Origin: G963678095 sp963678095
GTDB taxonomy: Bacteria > Bacillota > Negativicutes > Selenomonadales > Selenomonadaceae
DNA: 64,000 bases
Assembly (NCBI GenBank): GCA_963678095.2
Contig: OY782746.1
Coordinates: 2,108,001 to 2,172,000, forward strand
Direction: 5' to 3'
A program made the translations under genes and the position numbers. Below are positions 27,693 through 36,693 of this stretch, in pieces. Every line of letters starts with the position of its first letter. Within the stretch, counting starts at the first letter, position 1. The notes beneath the pieces were generated by a model that searched no databases, was not told the origin of the DNA, and saw only the letters and a list, made by a program, of their open reading frames with translations.

Positions 27693-30600
27693 ATGAAAGA
27701 ATTTTTTGCAGCGATGCTGCAGGACAGTGCGGTTGGCAAAATCGTCCGCTGTTTTGGTAAAGAAAAATCGCAGAGCCTGGTGTATGGCTTGGCGGGTTCA
27801 CAAAAACACGCTGTATTTGCTGCGTGTTACAGCAAAAACCGACGAACAATGGTCATTGTGACGAATAACCAGGAGACACTCGAAAACTGGCGGGCTGACT
27901 TGACCGCCCTGTTGCCCGAGGCGGCAATTGTAGAGCTGCCGCAGGTGGATGTCGTCAATTTTTCGGCAGCAGCTAAGAGTCGTACCCAGGCCGCCAGACG
28001 TCTCGATGTCCTCGGGCGTTTGATGCGCCAGGAGAAAGTTATTGTACTGGCTACGGCCGCGGCTGCGGTGCAAAAGGGTCTTTCCCGGCAGGAGTTTGAG
28101 CGCAGCAGCCTGCATCTAAAGCTCGGTGAGGTTATGGGGCGGGAACAACTGCTCACACGGCTGGTACAGCTTGGTTATGAGCATGCGGAACAGGTGGAAG
28201 GCCTGGGCCACTTCAGTGCGCGCGGCGGGATTGTGGATGTGTTTCCGATCAATGCTCAGATGCCATTTCGCATTGAGTTTTTTGATGATGAAGTCGATTC
28301 CTTGCGGGAATTTGATGCGGCCAATCAACTTTCGCGGCGAAATATCAGTGAAATCACCATTTTGCCGCTGGCCCAGCTCGATGCCGATGGTAGTCCAGCG
28401 ATGTTTTTGTCCTACTTTGAAGGCAATGGAGTTGTGCTGCTTGATGAACCGATGCGAATCCGGGATGAAATTGCAACGATCGTCAAAGAAAATCCCGAAG
28501 CCAAACAGCAGATTTTTAGCTGGGAAGATATGACGTTAGAAGCTCAAAAAAATAATGTCATTTATACGGCGCTGATGCTGCAGAAAATACAATTTTCTCA
28601 GCCGGAGGAACTGGTCAGTGTTACGGTAAAGGCGGTGGCGCCGTTTCAAAAGCAGATGGACATGATGGCCGATGAGGTGAAGAACTGGCTCGAGCGGGGC
28701 GAACGGGTGCTTGTATTTATGAGTGATGCAAAAAAGGCACAGTCATTGCGCGATATTCTGGCGGAGCACAAAATCGCCTCGGTCTGCCGGCAGCAACCGG
28801 AAATTATTTCAGCTAACATTGTGACAATTGCCGAAGGAACGCTGCTCAATGGATTTGAATTGCCACAGGCACGGTTGGTTGTGATTACGGAACGCGATAT
28901 CCTTGGCCGGCAAAAGAAGAAATTGCCGCCACGGCAAACGAGTAGTGATCGGATAGCACATTTTCGAGATATCAATATAGGGGATTATGTCGTTCATGCC
29001 AGCCACGGAATCGGGAAATACCTCGGCGTAGAAACGCTTGATGTTGGAGGATTGAATCGTGACTACCTGCACATAAAATATGGTGGCGATGATAAACTTT
29101 TTGTGCCAACCGATCAGGTGCAGTTACTGCAAAAATATATTGGGTCAGAAGGCGAGGCGCCGCGGCTGCACCGCATGGGGGGCAACGAATGGAACAAGGC
29201 TAAGGCCAAGGCCCGGGCCTCGGTACAGGATATTGCCAAAGAATTGTTGCATATTTATGCGCAGCGGATGAATGCCCACGGCATTGCTTTCTTGCCTGAT
29301 ACCCCTTGGCAGCATGAGTTTGAAGAGGCTTTTCCCTATGAGGAAACTCCTGACCAGCTCCGGGCGGTTGCTGAAATCAAAGCAGATATGGAACAAGAGC
29401 AGCCGATGGAGCGTTTGCTCTGCGGTGACGTTGGCTTTGGGAAAACAGAAGTTGCAATTCGGGCGGCATTTAAGGCGGTGATGAGCGGCAAACAAGTGGC
29501 GGTACTTGTGCCGACAACCGTGCTGGCACAACAGCATTTTCAGACCTTCAGCAGCCGCTTTGAGGGATTTGGTCCGAATATAGATGTGATCTGCCGGTTT
29601 CGTTCCCCCAAGGAGCAAAAGGAAACATATGCCAAGGTCGAAAGCGGACAGGTTGATATACTGATTGGGACGCATTCCATTCTCAATGCCAATCATGTAC
29701 GCTTTAAGGATCTTGGGCTCTTGATTGTCGATGAAGAACAGCGCTTTGGCGTGGCTCAAAAAGAAAAAATAAAGAAGCTTGCTAAAAATGTTGATGTATT
29801 GACACTGAGTGCGACCCCAATTCCGCGCACGCTCCACATGTCGCTTGTTGGGGCGCGTGATATGAGCATCATTGAGACACCGCCAGAGGAACGCTTTCCG
29901 GTGCAGACTTATGTTATTGAAAACAATGATATCATCATTCGCGATGCAATTCGCCGGGAATTAAAGCGTGGCGGGCAGGTATATTTTGTCTACAATCGGG
30001 TTGAGACAATTGATAAAATGCGGGCCAAGCTTGCTGAAATGCTGCCGGATGCCCGGATACAGACAGCGCACGGACAGATGCCGGAAGACTTGCTGGAACA
30101 GGTTATGAGTGATTTTTATGAAAACAAATATGATATTTTGCTGGCGACCAGCATTGTGGAGAATGGGCTGGATGTAGCGAATGCCAATACGATTATTGTC
30201 TATAATGCGGATCATTTTGGCCTGTCACAGCTCTACCAGATGCGTGGACGTGTCGGGCGTTCGACGCATATGGCCTTTGCCTATTTTGTCTATCAAGCCG
30301 ATAAAGTGCTGACAGAGATGGCAGAAAACGATTGCAGGCAATCAAGGAATTTGCTGAACTCGGCGCGGGGTTCAAGATTGCGATGCGGGATCTTGAAATT
30401 CGTGGTGCCGGGAATCTGCTCGGGTCCCAGCAGCATGGGCACATTGCCAGTGTCGGCTTTGAAATGTACTGCCGAATGCTTGATGAAGCGGTGCAGGAAC
30501 TCAAAACGGGTGTGCCGTCAGTTGAACACATCGAGCCCATCATTGAGGTTCAGGTAGAGGCTTATATTGACGGGGGTTACATTGATGATGCGATGCACAA

Positions 30601-31006
30601 GATTGAAGTTTATCAGCGCATAGCCGCTCTTCGAACGGGTGAGCAGATCCGCACTTTACTAGATGAACTGATTGACCGCTTTGGGGATCCGACGAAACCG
30701 GTTATGAATTTGCTGCAGGTAGCGCGCATAAAAAATTATGCACGTAGCCTCGGCGTTAAGTCGATTATCGAAAAACCGGCTTTTTTGGAAATTGCCTTTG
30801 GCCCACAGCCAAAGTTTGAACTAGATAATATGCTTGCCCTCAGCAGCCGGTTGGGATCCATGATGAAAATATTGCCCGGGGCCGCGCAGCTCGTCCGGAT
30901 TAAGCTGACACCGGCAACGAAAAAAGGCATATTAAATTATCTGACGCGGTTGCTGATGGTGCTGGCTGGTGAAGATACAGGAAAAATAAAGCCGAAGAAA
31001 CAATAG
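27693..31006 (+). CDS. mfd: Transcription-repair coupling factor Mfd, interrupted by an apparent frameshift
   Basis: Mfd removes RNA polymerase stalled at DNA lesions and recruits UvrA. Read continuously the product would be about 1104 residues: a UvrB-like N-terminus, a polymerase-interaction segment (YVVHASHGIGKYLG), a RecG-type motor with LCGDVGFGKTEVAIR, VDEEQRFGV and YQMRGRVGRS, and a C-terminal TRCF domain. The frame breaks at an A run (30325-30328). Upstream sequence reads EMAEN then unrelated residues to a stop at 30555-30557 (954 residues). Sequence consistent with KRLQAIKEFAELGAGF continues in the -1 frame to 31006. One missing A explains it. The start is ATG 27693 after AGGTGG. An ATG 21 nt upstream has no ribosome site. 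Confidence 0.88.
30325..30328 (+). other. Frameshift site in mfd (A4 run, one A expected to be missing)
   Basis: Before the run the frame encodes DKVLTEMAE. After it the homologous frame is one base back and encodes KRLQAIKEF. Adding one A (A5) restores a single full-length mfd frame. Confidence 0.75.
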
Positions 31007-31019
31007 AGGAGGCCTTTTT

Positions 31020-32465
31020 TTGGGAACAATAACAATTGTAGGATTAGGACCGGGGCCGTTTGGTCTGATAACGATGGAAACCTGGGAGCAAATGCAGCAG
31101 GCTGAACAGTTGCTGCTGCGAACAACCGTTCATCCGACGGTGGCTGAATTGGAAAAGCGGGGATTACGGTTTAGCTCCTATGATACGATGTATGAAACTG
31201 GAGCAACCTTTGAGGAAGTTTACAGCCGAATTGCCGCGGATGTTGTCCGGCGGGCCAAAGAGGGGCAGCAGATTGTCTATGCCGTGCCGGGGAGCCCCCT
31301 GGTTGCGGAACGGACGGTGATCATGATCCGTGAGCTGGCTCGCAAGGAGGGGCAGCTCGTCCATATATTGCCGGGAATGAGCTTTGCGGAAGTCCTTTAT
31401 GTCCGACTCGGCATTGATCCGATCGATGGACTGACAATTCTCGATGCCGCAGACCTGTCTTCTTTGCCGGCGGATATGCCGACGGCACTTGTCGTGACCC
31501 AGGTGTATAATCAGCAGGTGGCATCGGAGGCTAAACTCAGCTTGATGGAAATTTATCCGGATGACCATCCGGTGATGCTCGTGCGCAACCTTGGGCTGGA
31601 AGATGAAAAAATTCTCCCGCTGCCACTTTATGAAATTGACCGGCAGAGTCGCATTGATCACCTTACAAGCCTGTATGTACCGGCAGCTCCAGCCAAAACA
31701 CGGGAGTTTACGCTTGACCCGTTGACCGACATTATGGCCCGGCTGCGCGCACCAGATGGCTGCCCTTGGGATATTTTGCAGACACATGGTTCGCTGCGCA
31801 GCAATCTGGTGGAAGAGGTTTATGAAGTGATTGAAGCGATTGACCTTGAGGATGCTGAACTGCTTTGTGAAGAGCTCGGAGACCTTTTGCTACAGATCGT
31901 ATTTCATGCCCGCATGGCGGAGGAAACCGAGAGCTTTTCTATGCAGGATGTAATTGATGGTATCAGTAGCAAGCTGATCCGGCGGCATCCGCATGTTTTC
32001 GGACAGATATCTGTAAGAGATGCCGGTGAAGTCCTGTTGAACTGGGAGCAGATTAAGAAAGAAGAGAAAAAGGAGCGCACATCACTGCTCGATGGAGTTC
32101 CGAAAGATCTGCCAGCACTGATGGGAGCCGGTAAATTGCAGCAAAAAGCGGCAAAAGCCGGTTTTGACTGGAACGACATCGGACCGGTATGGGAGAAACT
32201 TGACGAAGAGATCGCTGAACTCAAACAGGCAATCCGGCAGCAGGACCCAGCCAATACCGAGGAAGAACTGGGGGATGTTTTATTTTCTGTCGTGAATTTG
32301 GCGCGCTTTTTAAAAGTGGATGCTGAAACAGCGCTGCGACGTACAAATGGGAAATTTAAACAGAGGTTTTCACATGTGGAAGCCCGGGTTAAGGCGAGTG
32401 GACATTCCTGGAAAGAATTTACCCTGGAAGAGCTGGATGCTTTTTGGGAAGAGGCAAAAAGGTAG
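31020..32465 (+). CDS. mazG: YabN-type fusion: tetrapyrrole-methylase domain plus MazG NTP pyrophosphatase
   Basis: The 481-residue protein joins an N-terminal tetrapyrrole (SAM) methylase fold (TIVGLGPGPFGLIT at the start, VYAVPGSPLVAERT near 85-100) to a C-terminal MazG house-cleaning nucleotide pyrophosphatase. The MazG half repeats the helical motif: CPWDILQTHGSLRSNLVEEVYEV and later EELGDVLFSVVNLARF, with the acidic EExxE/ExxD metal ligands. This is the B. subtilis YabN arrangement, and the gene follows mfd as there. The TTG start at 31020 follows AGAGGAGG. The role of the methylase half is unknown in the family. Confidence 0.92.
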   Translation: MGTITIVGLGPGPFGLITMETWEQMQQAEQLLLRTTVHPTVAELEKRGLRFSSYDTMYETGATFEEVYSRIAADVVRRAKEGQQIVYAVPGSPLVAERTVIMIRELARKEGQLVHILPGMSFAEVLYVRLGIDPIDGLTILDAADLSSLPADMPTALVVTQVYNQQVASEAKLSLMEIYPDDHPVMLVRNLGLEDEKILPLPLYEIDRQSRIDHLTSLYVPAAPAKTREFTLDPLTDIMARLRAPDGCPWDILQTHGSLRSNLVEEVYEVIEAIDLEDAELLCEELGDLLLQIVFHARMAEETESFSMQDVIDGISSKLIRRHPHVFGQISVRDAGEVLLNWEQIKKEEKKERTSLLDGVPKDLPALMGAGKLQQKAAKAGFDWNDIGPVWEKLDEEIAELKQAIRQQDPANTEEELGDVLFSVVNLARFLKVDAETALRRTNGKFKQRFSHVEARVKASGHSWKEFTLEELDAFWEEAKR

Positions 32466-32502
32466 ATTTTTCCTGGATTTTGGGTAGATTTTCCCTAATT
32501 TT

Positions 32503-32522
32503 AAAAAAATATATATTTTTTT
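32503..32522. repeat. 20-bp A-tract/T-tract palindrome upstream of hup
   Basis: Seven A, then TATATA, then seven T form a perfect 20-bp palindrome 84 bp before the HU start codon. Such tracts are intrinsically bent. It may be an upstream promoter element or an HU binding site, which is inference. Confidence 0.5.
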
Positions 32523-32606
32523 ACAGAAAATTTACCGAATAAAGAGGAATAAGGGCGGAAACAGCGAATTAAGCTAAACGTAATCATATCAAAGGAGGCT
32601 ATATTC

Positions 32607-32882
32607 GTGAACAAAACCGAATTGGTGGCTAGCGTTGCAGACAAAGCTGGCTTAACAAAGAAAGATGCAGAAAAAGCAGTAAACGCATTATTTGCCAGTG
32701 TCGAGGAAGCGCTTGTTAAAGACGACAAAGTCCAGGTAATTGGATTTGGCACATTTGAAGTCAAAGCACGTGAAGCAAGAAAAGGACGTAATCCACAAAC
32801 GGGTGAAGAAATTACGATCCCTGCTTCCAAAAATCCTGTATTCAAAGCAGGTAAAGCATTGAAGGATGCAGTAAACAAGTAA
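32607..32882 (+). CDS. hup: HU histone-like DNA-binding protein
   Basis: A 91-residue HU protein: the helical body (MNKTELVASVADKAGLTKKD) and the beta-arm GRNPQTGEEITIPASKNPVF with the DNA-intercalating proline, ending FKAGKALKDAV. HU compacts and bends the nucleoid. It has a GTG start at 32607 with AAAGGAGG before it. It follows mazG as in many Firmicutes and ends at its own terminator. Confidence 0.96.
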   Translation: MNKTELVASVADKAGLTKKDAEKAVNALFASVEEALVKDDKVQVIGFGTFEVKAREARKGRNPQTGEEITIPASKNPVFKAGKALKDAVNK

Positions 32883-32888
32883 AAACAG

Positions 32889-32924
32889 AAAGCCGGGTTC
32901 CTAGAACCCGGCTTTTGTTTTTTT
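32889..32924 (+). terminator. Terminator after hup
   Basis: AAGCCGGGTTC pairs with GAACCCGGCTT around a 2-nt loop, followed by TTGTTTTTTTT. Confidence 0.9.
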
Positions 32925-32939
32925 TCGAGGTGTATGTGT

Positions 32940-33707
32940 ATGAAGCAGCCAGGAAGGCAAAGGACGGCATTAATTACGGGCGGGACATCAGGAATTGGTC
33001 TGGCGGCGGCACGGATTTTCCTTGAGCAGGGGATACAGGTCATGCTTGCCGGACGTTCCGCTGAACGCGGCCGTGCGGCACTTGATGAATTGGCGTATCC
33101 GGAAAGCCAGGTGAGCTTTGTCAGAACGGATGTCTCTAAAACCGAGCAATGCCAACAGGCTGTGGCAGCGACGGTAGAGAAATTCGGCGGGATTGATATT
33201 CTGGTCAATTCAGCCGGAATCTACGTTGAACGAGCGATTGAACAGATGACGGAAACAGCTTTTATTGAGGTGATGGATACCAATATAAAGGGAACCTATT
33301 TTATGTGCAAATATGCGGCCGAATTTCTCAAGCAGAGTCAGCACGGGGCCATTGTAAATGTTTCCTCGGATGCCGGTGTCAACGGGAATTATCTGTGCAG
33401 TGCGTATTGTGCCTCCAAGGGCGCCGTAACGGTATTTACGAAAGCGCTTGCGCTTGAACTGGCACCTTATAAAGTCAGGGTAAACTGCATTTGTCCCGGG
33501 GATATTGATACTCCGCTTACGCAGCGTCAGTTTAATGATGCCTCAGATCACCAGGAGCAATTGCGCGAGATGAGTAGTCTTTATCCGCTTGGCCGTATCG
33601 GTACAGCGGTAGAAGCGGCAGAGGTCATTTGTTTTCTTGCTTCAGAAAAAGCAGCCTTTGTCACTGGCGCTGCCTGGAGTGTCGATGGCGGGCTCACAGC
33701 CTATTAA
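32940..33707 (+). CDS. Short-chain dehydrogenase/reductase, FabG-like
   Basis: A 255-residue classical SDR: Rossmann TGGTSGIGLA, NSAG, the catalytic serine in NVSSDAG and the YCASK tyrosine-lysine pair, then CPGDIDTPL. It closes with the GAAWSVDGG segment common in FabG-like oxidoreductases. The substrate cannot be named; it is not beside fatty-acid genes. ATG at 32940 is nine nt after CGAGG; an ATG at 32934 is too close to that site. It is one of three genes inserted between hup and divIC relative to related genomes. Confidence 0.85.
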   Translation: MKQPGRQRTALITGGTSGIGLAAARIFLEQGIQVMLAGRSAERGRAALDELAYPESQVSFVRTDVSKTEQCQQAVAATVEKFGGIDILVNSAGIYVERAIEQMTETAFIEVMDTNIKGTYFMCKYAAEFLKQSQHGAIVNVSSDAGVNGNYLCSAYCASKGAVTVFTKALALELAPYKVRVNCICPGDIDTPLTQRQFNDASDHQEQLREMSSLYPLGRIGTAVEAAEVICFLASEKAAFVTGAAWSVDGGLTAY

Positions 33708-33779
33708 TGCTTTCAGCAGGATTTCAGAGCAGAAGAATATATTGAAAAGCAGTACGTTTTACAGGCTAATATGAATATG

Positions 33780-33809
33780 TTAGAATGTATACTGCACTTA
33801 TGATATAAT
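33780..33809 (+). promoter_or_regulatory. Probable sigma-A promoter for the GT28 glycosyltransferase
   Basis: TTAGAA, 18 nt, TATAAT, with a leader of about 85 nt. Confidence 0.55.
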
Positions 33810-33901
33810 TTATCGAGAAGCGAACGGGGTTAGCTCACAGGGCAGTATCAGGACGGCTCTGAAATGCATTTTGGCGCGATATGGTGGAGGAACGAATAAA
33901 C

Positions 33902-35044
33902 ATGCACAATAAAAATGTTCTCATTATCACAGCTTCGATAGGTTCGGGACACAATAAGGCAGCAGAAGCTATCAGCAATGAGATGAAAGCAAAATATCCT
34001 GCTGCCAGCATACATACGGTTGATTTTATGTCAACCAAAACAGCCTATCTCAACGGGCTGTTGAAGGAAATATACCTTAAAATGCTGGATTTTATTCCGA
34101 ATCTGTATGAGTTTTTATATACTTTTACTGCCGGGAAATTGCCCGGATTTTCAGTACAAAGTCTTTTGGCGATGGCGATGAAGCGCAATATGGAGGGGCT
34201 GATTCGCCAGTATGAGGCCGATATCGTCATCTGCACACATCCCTTTCCCTGTGCGGCGGCTTCAAGCCTGAAAAAATCGGGCCGGCTGGAGGCTCTGCTT
34301 GTTGGCGTGATTACGGATTTTTCCGTGCACCAGATGTGGGTTTATGAAAATATTGAGCTGTATTTTGTAGCCCATCAGGCTATGCGCGAAGATCTGATAC
34401 GACGGGGAATTGTGGCCGAACGAATTCGGGTGACCGGAATCCCGATAGCCAGGGTTTTTAGCAGTGAATACAATCGGCAGGAGCTATTGGGGAAATTTAA
34501 TCTTGAGCCGGACATGCCGGTTATATTGATCATGGGGGGAGGTCTTGGACTGGGGGGCGTGAAATTCGCGCTACACCAGCTCGAAGCCCTTTTAATGCCA
34601 CTGCAGATTTTGGTTGTTACCGGAACGAATGCGACCCTGTGGTCAGAGATCAATGAATATGCCGCCGGGTCAAAGCAGCGGGTTGAGGTCTGGGGATATT
34701 CGAATAATGTTGAAGAACTTATGGCGGTAGCAACTTGCCTGATCAGTAAGCCCGGAGCACTTACCATCTGTGAAGCCTTGGCAATGGAACTACCGATGTT
34801 GCTCCATGAGCCCATTCCGGGACCAGAAACGGAAAATGCTGTCTATGTTGCGGGCAACGGTGCGGCAGTCTGGATACAGGATAATGAAAAGCTTGGCCTG
34901 ACTCTCGGACAGCTATTGTCTAAGCCGGCAGAACTCGCCAATATGCGCCGACAGGCAGGAATGTGTAAGCGCCCGCAGGCAGCGGGAGATATTGTTGATG
35001 CCATTGCTGCTTATGCAAAGCCACAGGGCCTGGTCAATAAATAA
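33902..35044 (+). CDS. MGDG-synthase/UgtP-like family 28 glycosyltransferase
   Basis: A 380-residue GT-B glycosyltransferase. The N-terminus LIITASIGSGHNKAAEAI is the diagnostic MGDG-synthase/MurG-like glycine loop. The C-terminal half has LIMGGGLGLGG, VVTGTN, a VWGYSNNVEELMAVATCLISK segment and KPGALTICEALAMELP, matching the nucleotide-sugar site. Relatives add galactose or glucose to diacylglycerol on the inner membrane face. The acceptor here is inferred. ATG at 33902 follows GGTGGAGG. Confidence 0.85.
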   Translation: MHNKNVLIITASIGSGHNKAAEAISNEMKAKYPAASIHTVDFMSTKTAYLNGLLKEIYLKMLDFIPNLYEFLYTFTAGKLPGFSVQSLLAMAMKRNMEGLIRQYEADIVICTHPFPCAAASSLKKSGRLEALLVGVITDFSVHQMWVYENIELYFVAHQAMREDLIRRGIVAERIRVTGIPIARVFSSEYNRQELLGKFNLEPDMPVILIMGGGLGLGGVKFALHQLEALLMPLQILVVTGTNATLWSEINEYAAGSKQRVEVWGYSNNVEELMAVATCLISKPGALTICEALAMELPMLLHEPIPGPETENAVYVAGNGAAVWIQDNEKLGLTLGQLLSKPAELANMRRQAGMCKRPQAAGDIVDAIAAYAKPQGLVNK

Positions 35045-35188
35045 AAAATAAGAATTGGCCTTTCCAGACATATATACAGTATGGCTTTGTTTGTGATAAT
35101 ATATGAATATAGGACTTGGGACCGCTCGGTAGCAGGAAATTTATTTTTACAGCTGCTTAAGGCCTGAGGTAAAATAAAAGGAAATTTG

Positions 35189-35671
35189 GTGATTGCTATG
35201 GTACCGAAGCAGCTTGGCTGCGGGACTGACGGCAAGTGTCGATGCCCCGAATGCGACAATGTACTGGATTTTGTCGAAGGGGAACCGGTAAAAATCGTCA
35301 ATGGAAAAGTTAATATGGAAGATACGGAAGATCATTATATCTGCAAAACCTGCCGGCTGGTCTTTCGGCGACTGGTTCATACGGATTACTTTAACGCCCA
35401 TCCGCTGCCAAAAAAAATTAAAAAAAGTCCGGTTAAAAAGACACTGGCAACTGGTGAGTTACAGCCAATGCAGCTCAATCGAGGGGAGAACGGGCTTTGC
35501 AGCTGTCCCCGCTGTGGTGCAGATATGAGCTTTGTCGAAGGGGCTCCGGTCCGTATTGTCGATGGGAAACTCAATATGCAGGATGTCCTGGATCACTACA
35601 TATGTGAGGAATGCAGTTCGGTGTACCGGAGGATTGCCGGCACGAATTATTTTCAGTGGCATGCAGAATGA
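35189..35671 (+). CDS. Tandem zinc-ribbon repeat protein of unknown function
   Basis: A 160-residue protein built from two copies of one 57-residue unit (about 15-71 and 102-158) joined by a lysine-rich linker. The copies align without gaps at 31 of 57 identical residues by eye. Each has CxCPxC, FVEGxPV, a GKxNMxDxxDHYIC segment and a second CxxC, so each looks like one zinc site. I do not recognise the family. The start is taken as GTG 35189, six nt after AAAGG; TTG 35186 and ATG 35198 are alternatives. It lies alone between the glycosyltransferase and divIC. Confidence 0.65.
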   Translation: MIAMVPKQLGCGTDGKCRCPECDNVLDFVEGEPVKIVNGKVNMEDTEDHYICKTCRLVFRRLVHTDYFNAHPLPKKIKKSPVKKTLATGELQPMQLNRGENGLCSCPRCGADMSFVEGAPVRIVDGKLNMQDVLDHYICEECSSVYRRIAGTNYFQWHAE

Positions 35672-35715
35672 ATAGCGAGTGCCTGTCAACATCATGATAA
35701 AATATTCATAAGGTA

Positions 35716-35744
35716 TTGCACCATGGAAAAAATCTCTGTATAGT
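35716..35744 (+). promoter_or_regulatory. Sigma-A promoter for divIC, overlapping a hairpin
   Basis: TTGCAC, 17 nt, TATAGT. The -10 box falls in the loop of the inverted repeat at 35727-35765. Confidence 0.65.
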
Positions 35745-35765
35745 ATAAATGGCAGAGATTTTTTG
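35727..35765 (+). terminator. Terminator-like hairpin upstream of divIC
   Basis: AAAAAATCTCTG pairs with CAGAGATTTTTT around a 14-nt loop, with a T-rich right arm. It ends transcription from the zinc-ribbon gene while housing the next promoter. Confidence 0.65.
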
Positions 35766-35794
35766 TTCTATAAGCTGAGATGGGGAGTGAGGGC

Positions 35795-36076
35795 GTGAGG
35801 CAGGCTAAACGCAGCTTTAACTGGTTTGCGGTGCTGTTGCTTTTTATAGTGCTGTATTTTTCCTATACAGCAATACAGCAATATCTGCAGCTCAAGGCCA
35901 TCAGCCAGGAACAGGCAGCTGTTGAAGCCAGGTTAAGCCAGGCCCAAAAGGTCAATGAGGAGCTGCTGCAGGAAAAAAATAATCTGGGGAAAATAGATTA
36001 TATAGAAAAGATTGCCCGCGAAGAACTCGGCATGACGAAGCAAGGAGAAATGCCGTATATTTCATCAAAGAAGTGA
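35795..36076 (+). CDS. divIC: Septum formation initiator, DivIC/FtsB family
   Basis: A bitopic division protein of about 93 residues: a short basic cytoplasmic end (RQAKRSFNW), one membrane helix (FAVLLLFIVLYFSYTA), then a periplasmic coiled coil (QEQAAVEARLSQAQKVNEEL) and the family end IDYIEKIAREELGMTKQGE. It stabilises the FtsL-DivIB (FtsLB) complex at the septum. GTG at 35795 has GGGGAG eight nt before it. An ATG at 35780 precedes that site and is unlikely. Position before yabR and tilS is the standard Firmicute order. Confidence 0.92.
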   Translation: MRQAKRSFNWFAVLLLFIVLYFSYTAIQQYLQLKAISQEQAAVEARLSQAQKVNEELLQEKNNLGKIDYIEKIAREELGMTKQGEMPYISSKK

Positions 36077-36087
36077 ATTGTCTTTTC

Positions 36088-36117
36088 TTGACACCTTTGA
36101 ATATACGAGGTTATAAT
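36088..36117 (+). promoter_or_regulatory. Sigma-A promoter for the S1-domain gene
   Basis: TTGACA, 18 nt, TATAAT, 40 nt before the start codon. Confidence 0.78.
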
Positions 36118-36157
36118 ATCGTAGTAATGTAAATTTTAAGGAGGAAGTAAAATTAGT

Positions 36158-36619
36158 ATGTCCATTGAAGTTGGCAGTGTGGTAGAAGGCGTTGTAACTG
36201 GAATCACAAATTTCGGTGCATTTGTTGAATTGCCGGGTGGCAAAGTGGGTCTTGTACATATCTCTGAAGTAGCTGATGTATATGTAAAAGACGTCAAAGA
36301 TTTCCTTAAAGAAAAAGATAAAGTACAGGTAAAAGTATTGACAATTGATGAACGCGGCAAGATCGGCTTGTCCATCAAACAGTTGCAAGAAAAAAAGCCT
36401 GAAGAACAACCTGCACAGAAACCTGCGTCTTCAAGTTATAAGCCGGCGCCTCGCAGGGCACCAGCCAATGATTTCCGGAGACCAAATCGATTTAATGCTC
36501 CTTCTTTTGAAGATAAGTTGTCGAAGTTTTTAAAAGACAGTGATGAAAGACTTACTGACTTGAAGAAGAGTACGGATTCAAAACGCGGCGGCCGCGGCGG
36601 TTCGCGCAGATCTGAATAG
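36158..36619 (+). CDS. yabR: S1-domain RNA-binding protein, YabR-like
   Basis: A 153-residue protein with one S1/OB domain (about 1-72: GSVVEGVVTGITNFGAFVEL, GLVHISEVAD, KIGLSIKQL), as in polynucleotide phosphorylase. It is followed by a low-complexity Pro/Lys-rich linker and a basic Gly/Arg end (SKRGGRGGSRRSE). The domain binds RNA. The family role is likely ribosome-associated but not proven. ATG at 36158 follows AAGGAGG. Same neighbour order as B. subtilis. Confidence 0.9.
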   Translation: MSIEVGSVVEGVVTGITNFGAFVELPGGKVGLVHISEVADVYVKDVKDFLKEKDKVQVKVLTIDERGKIGLSIKQLQEKKPEEQPAQKPASSSYKPAPRRAPANDFRRPNRFNAPSFEDKLSKFLKDSDERLTDLKKSTDSKRGGRGGSRRSE

Positions 36620-36628
36620 CTGATATTC

Positions 36629-36656
36629 GAAAGCACTCTGAGAGGGGTGCTTTTTT
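36629..36656 (+). terminator. Terminator after yabR
   Basis: AAGCACTCT pairs with GGGGTGCTT (G-U pairs included), followed by TTTT. Confidence 0.7.
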
Positions 36657-36693
36657 GTGCTTGTAGCTACGGGCAGATAGGAGAACAGATATC

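Noticed and set aside
30323..30329. Programmed -1 frameshifting in mfd
   Set aside because: The sequence A GAA AAC is a poor slippery heptamer, no downstream stimulatory structure is evident, and Mfd is not known to use recoding.
33824..33885. tRNA-like stretch (GGTTAGCTCA...) upstream of the GT28 gene
   Set aside because: No anticodon stem or T-loop follows and the acceptor ends do not pair.
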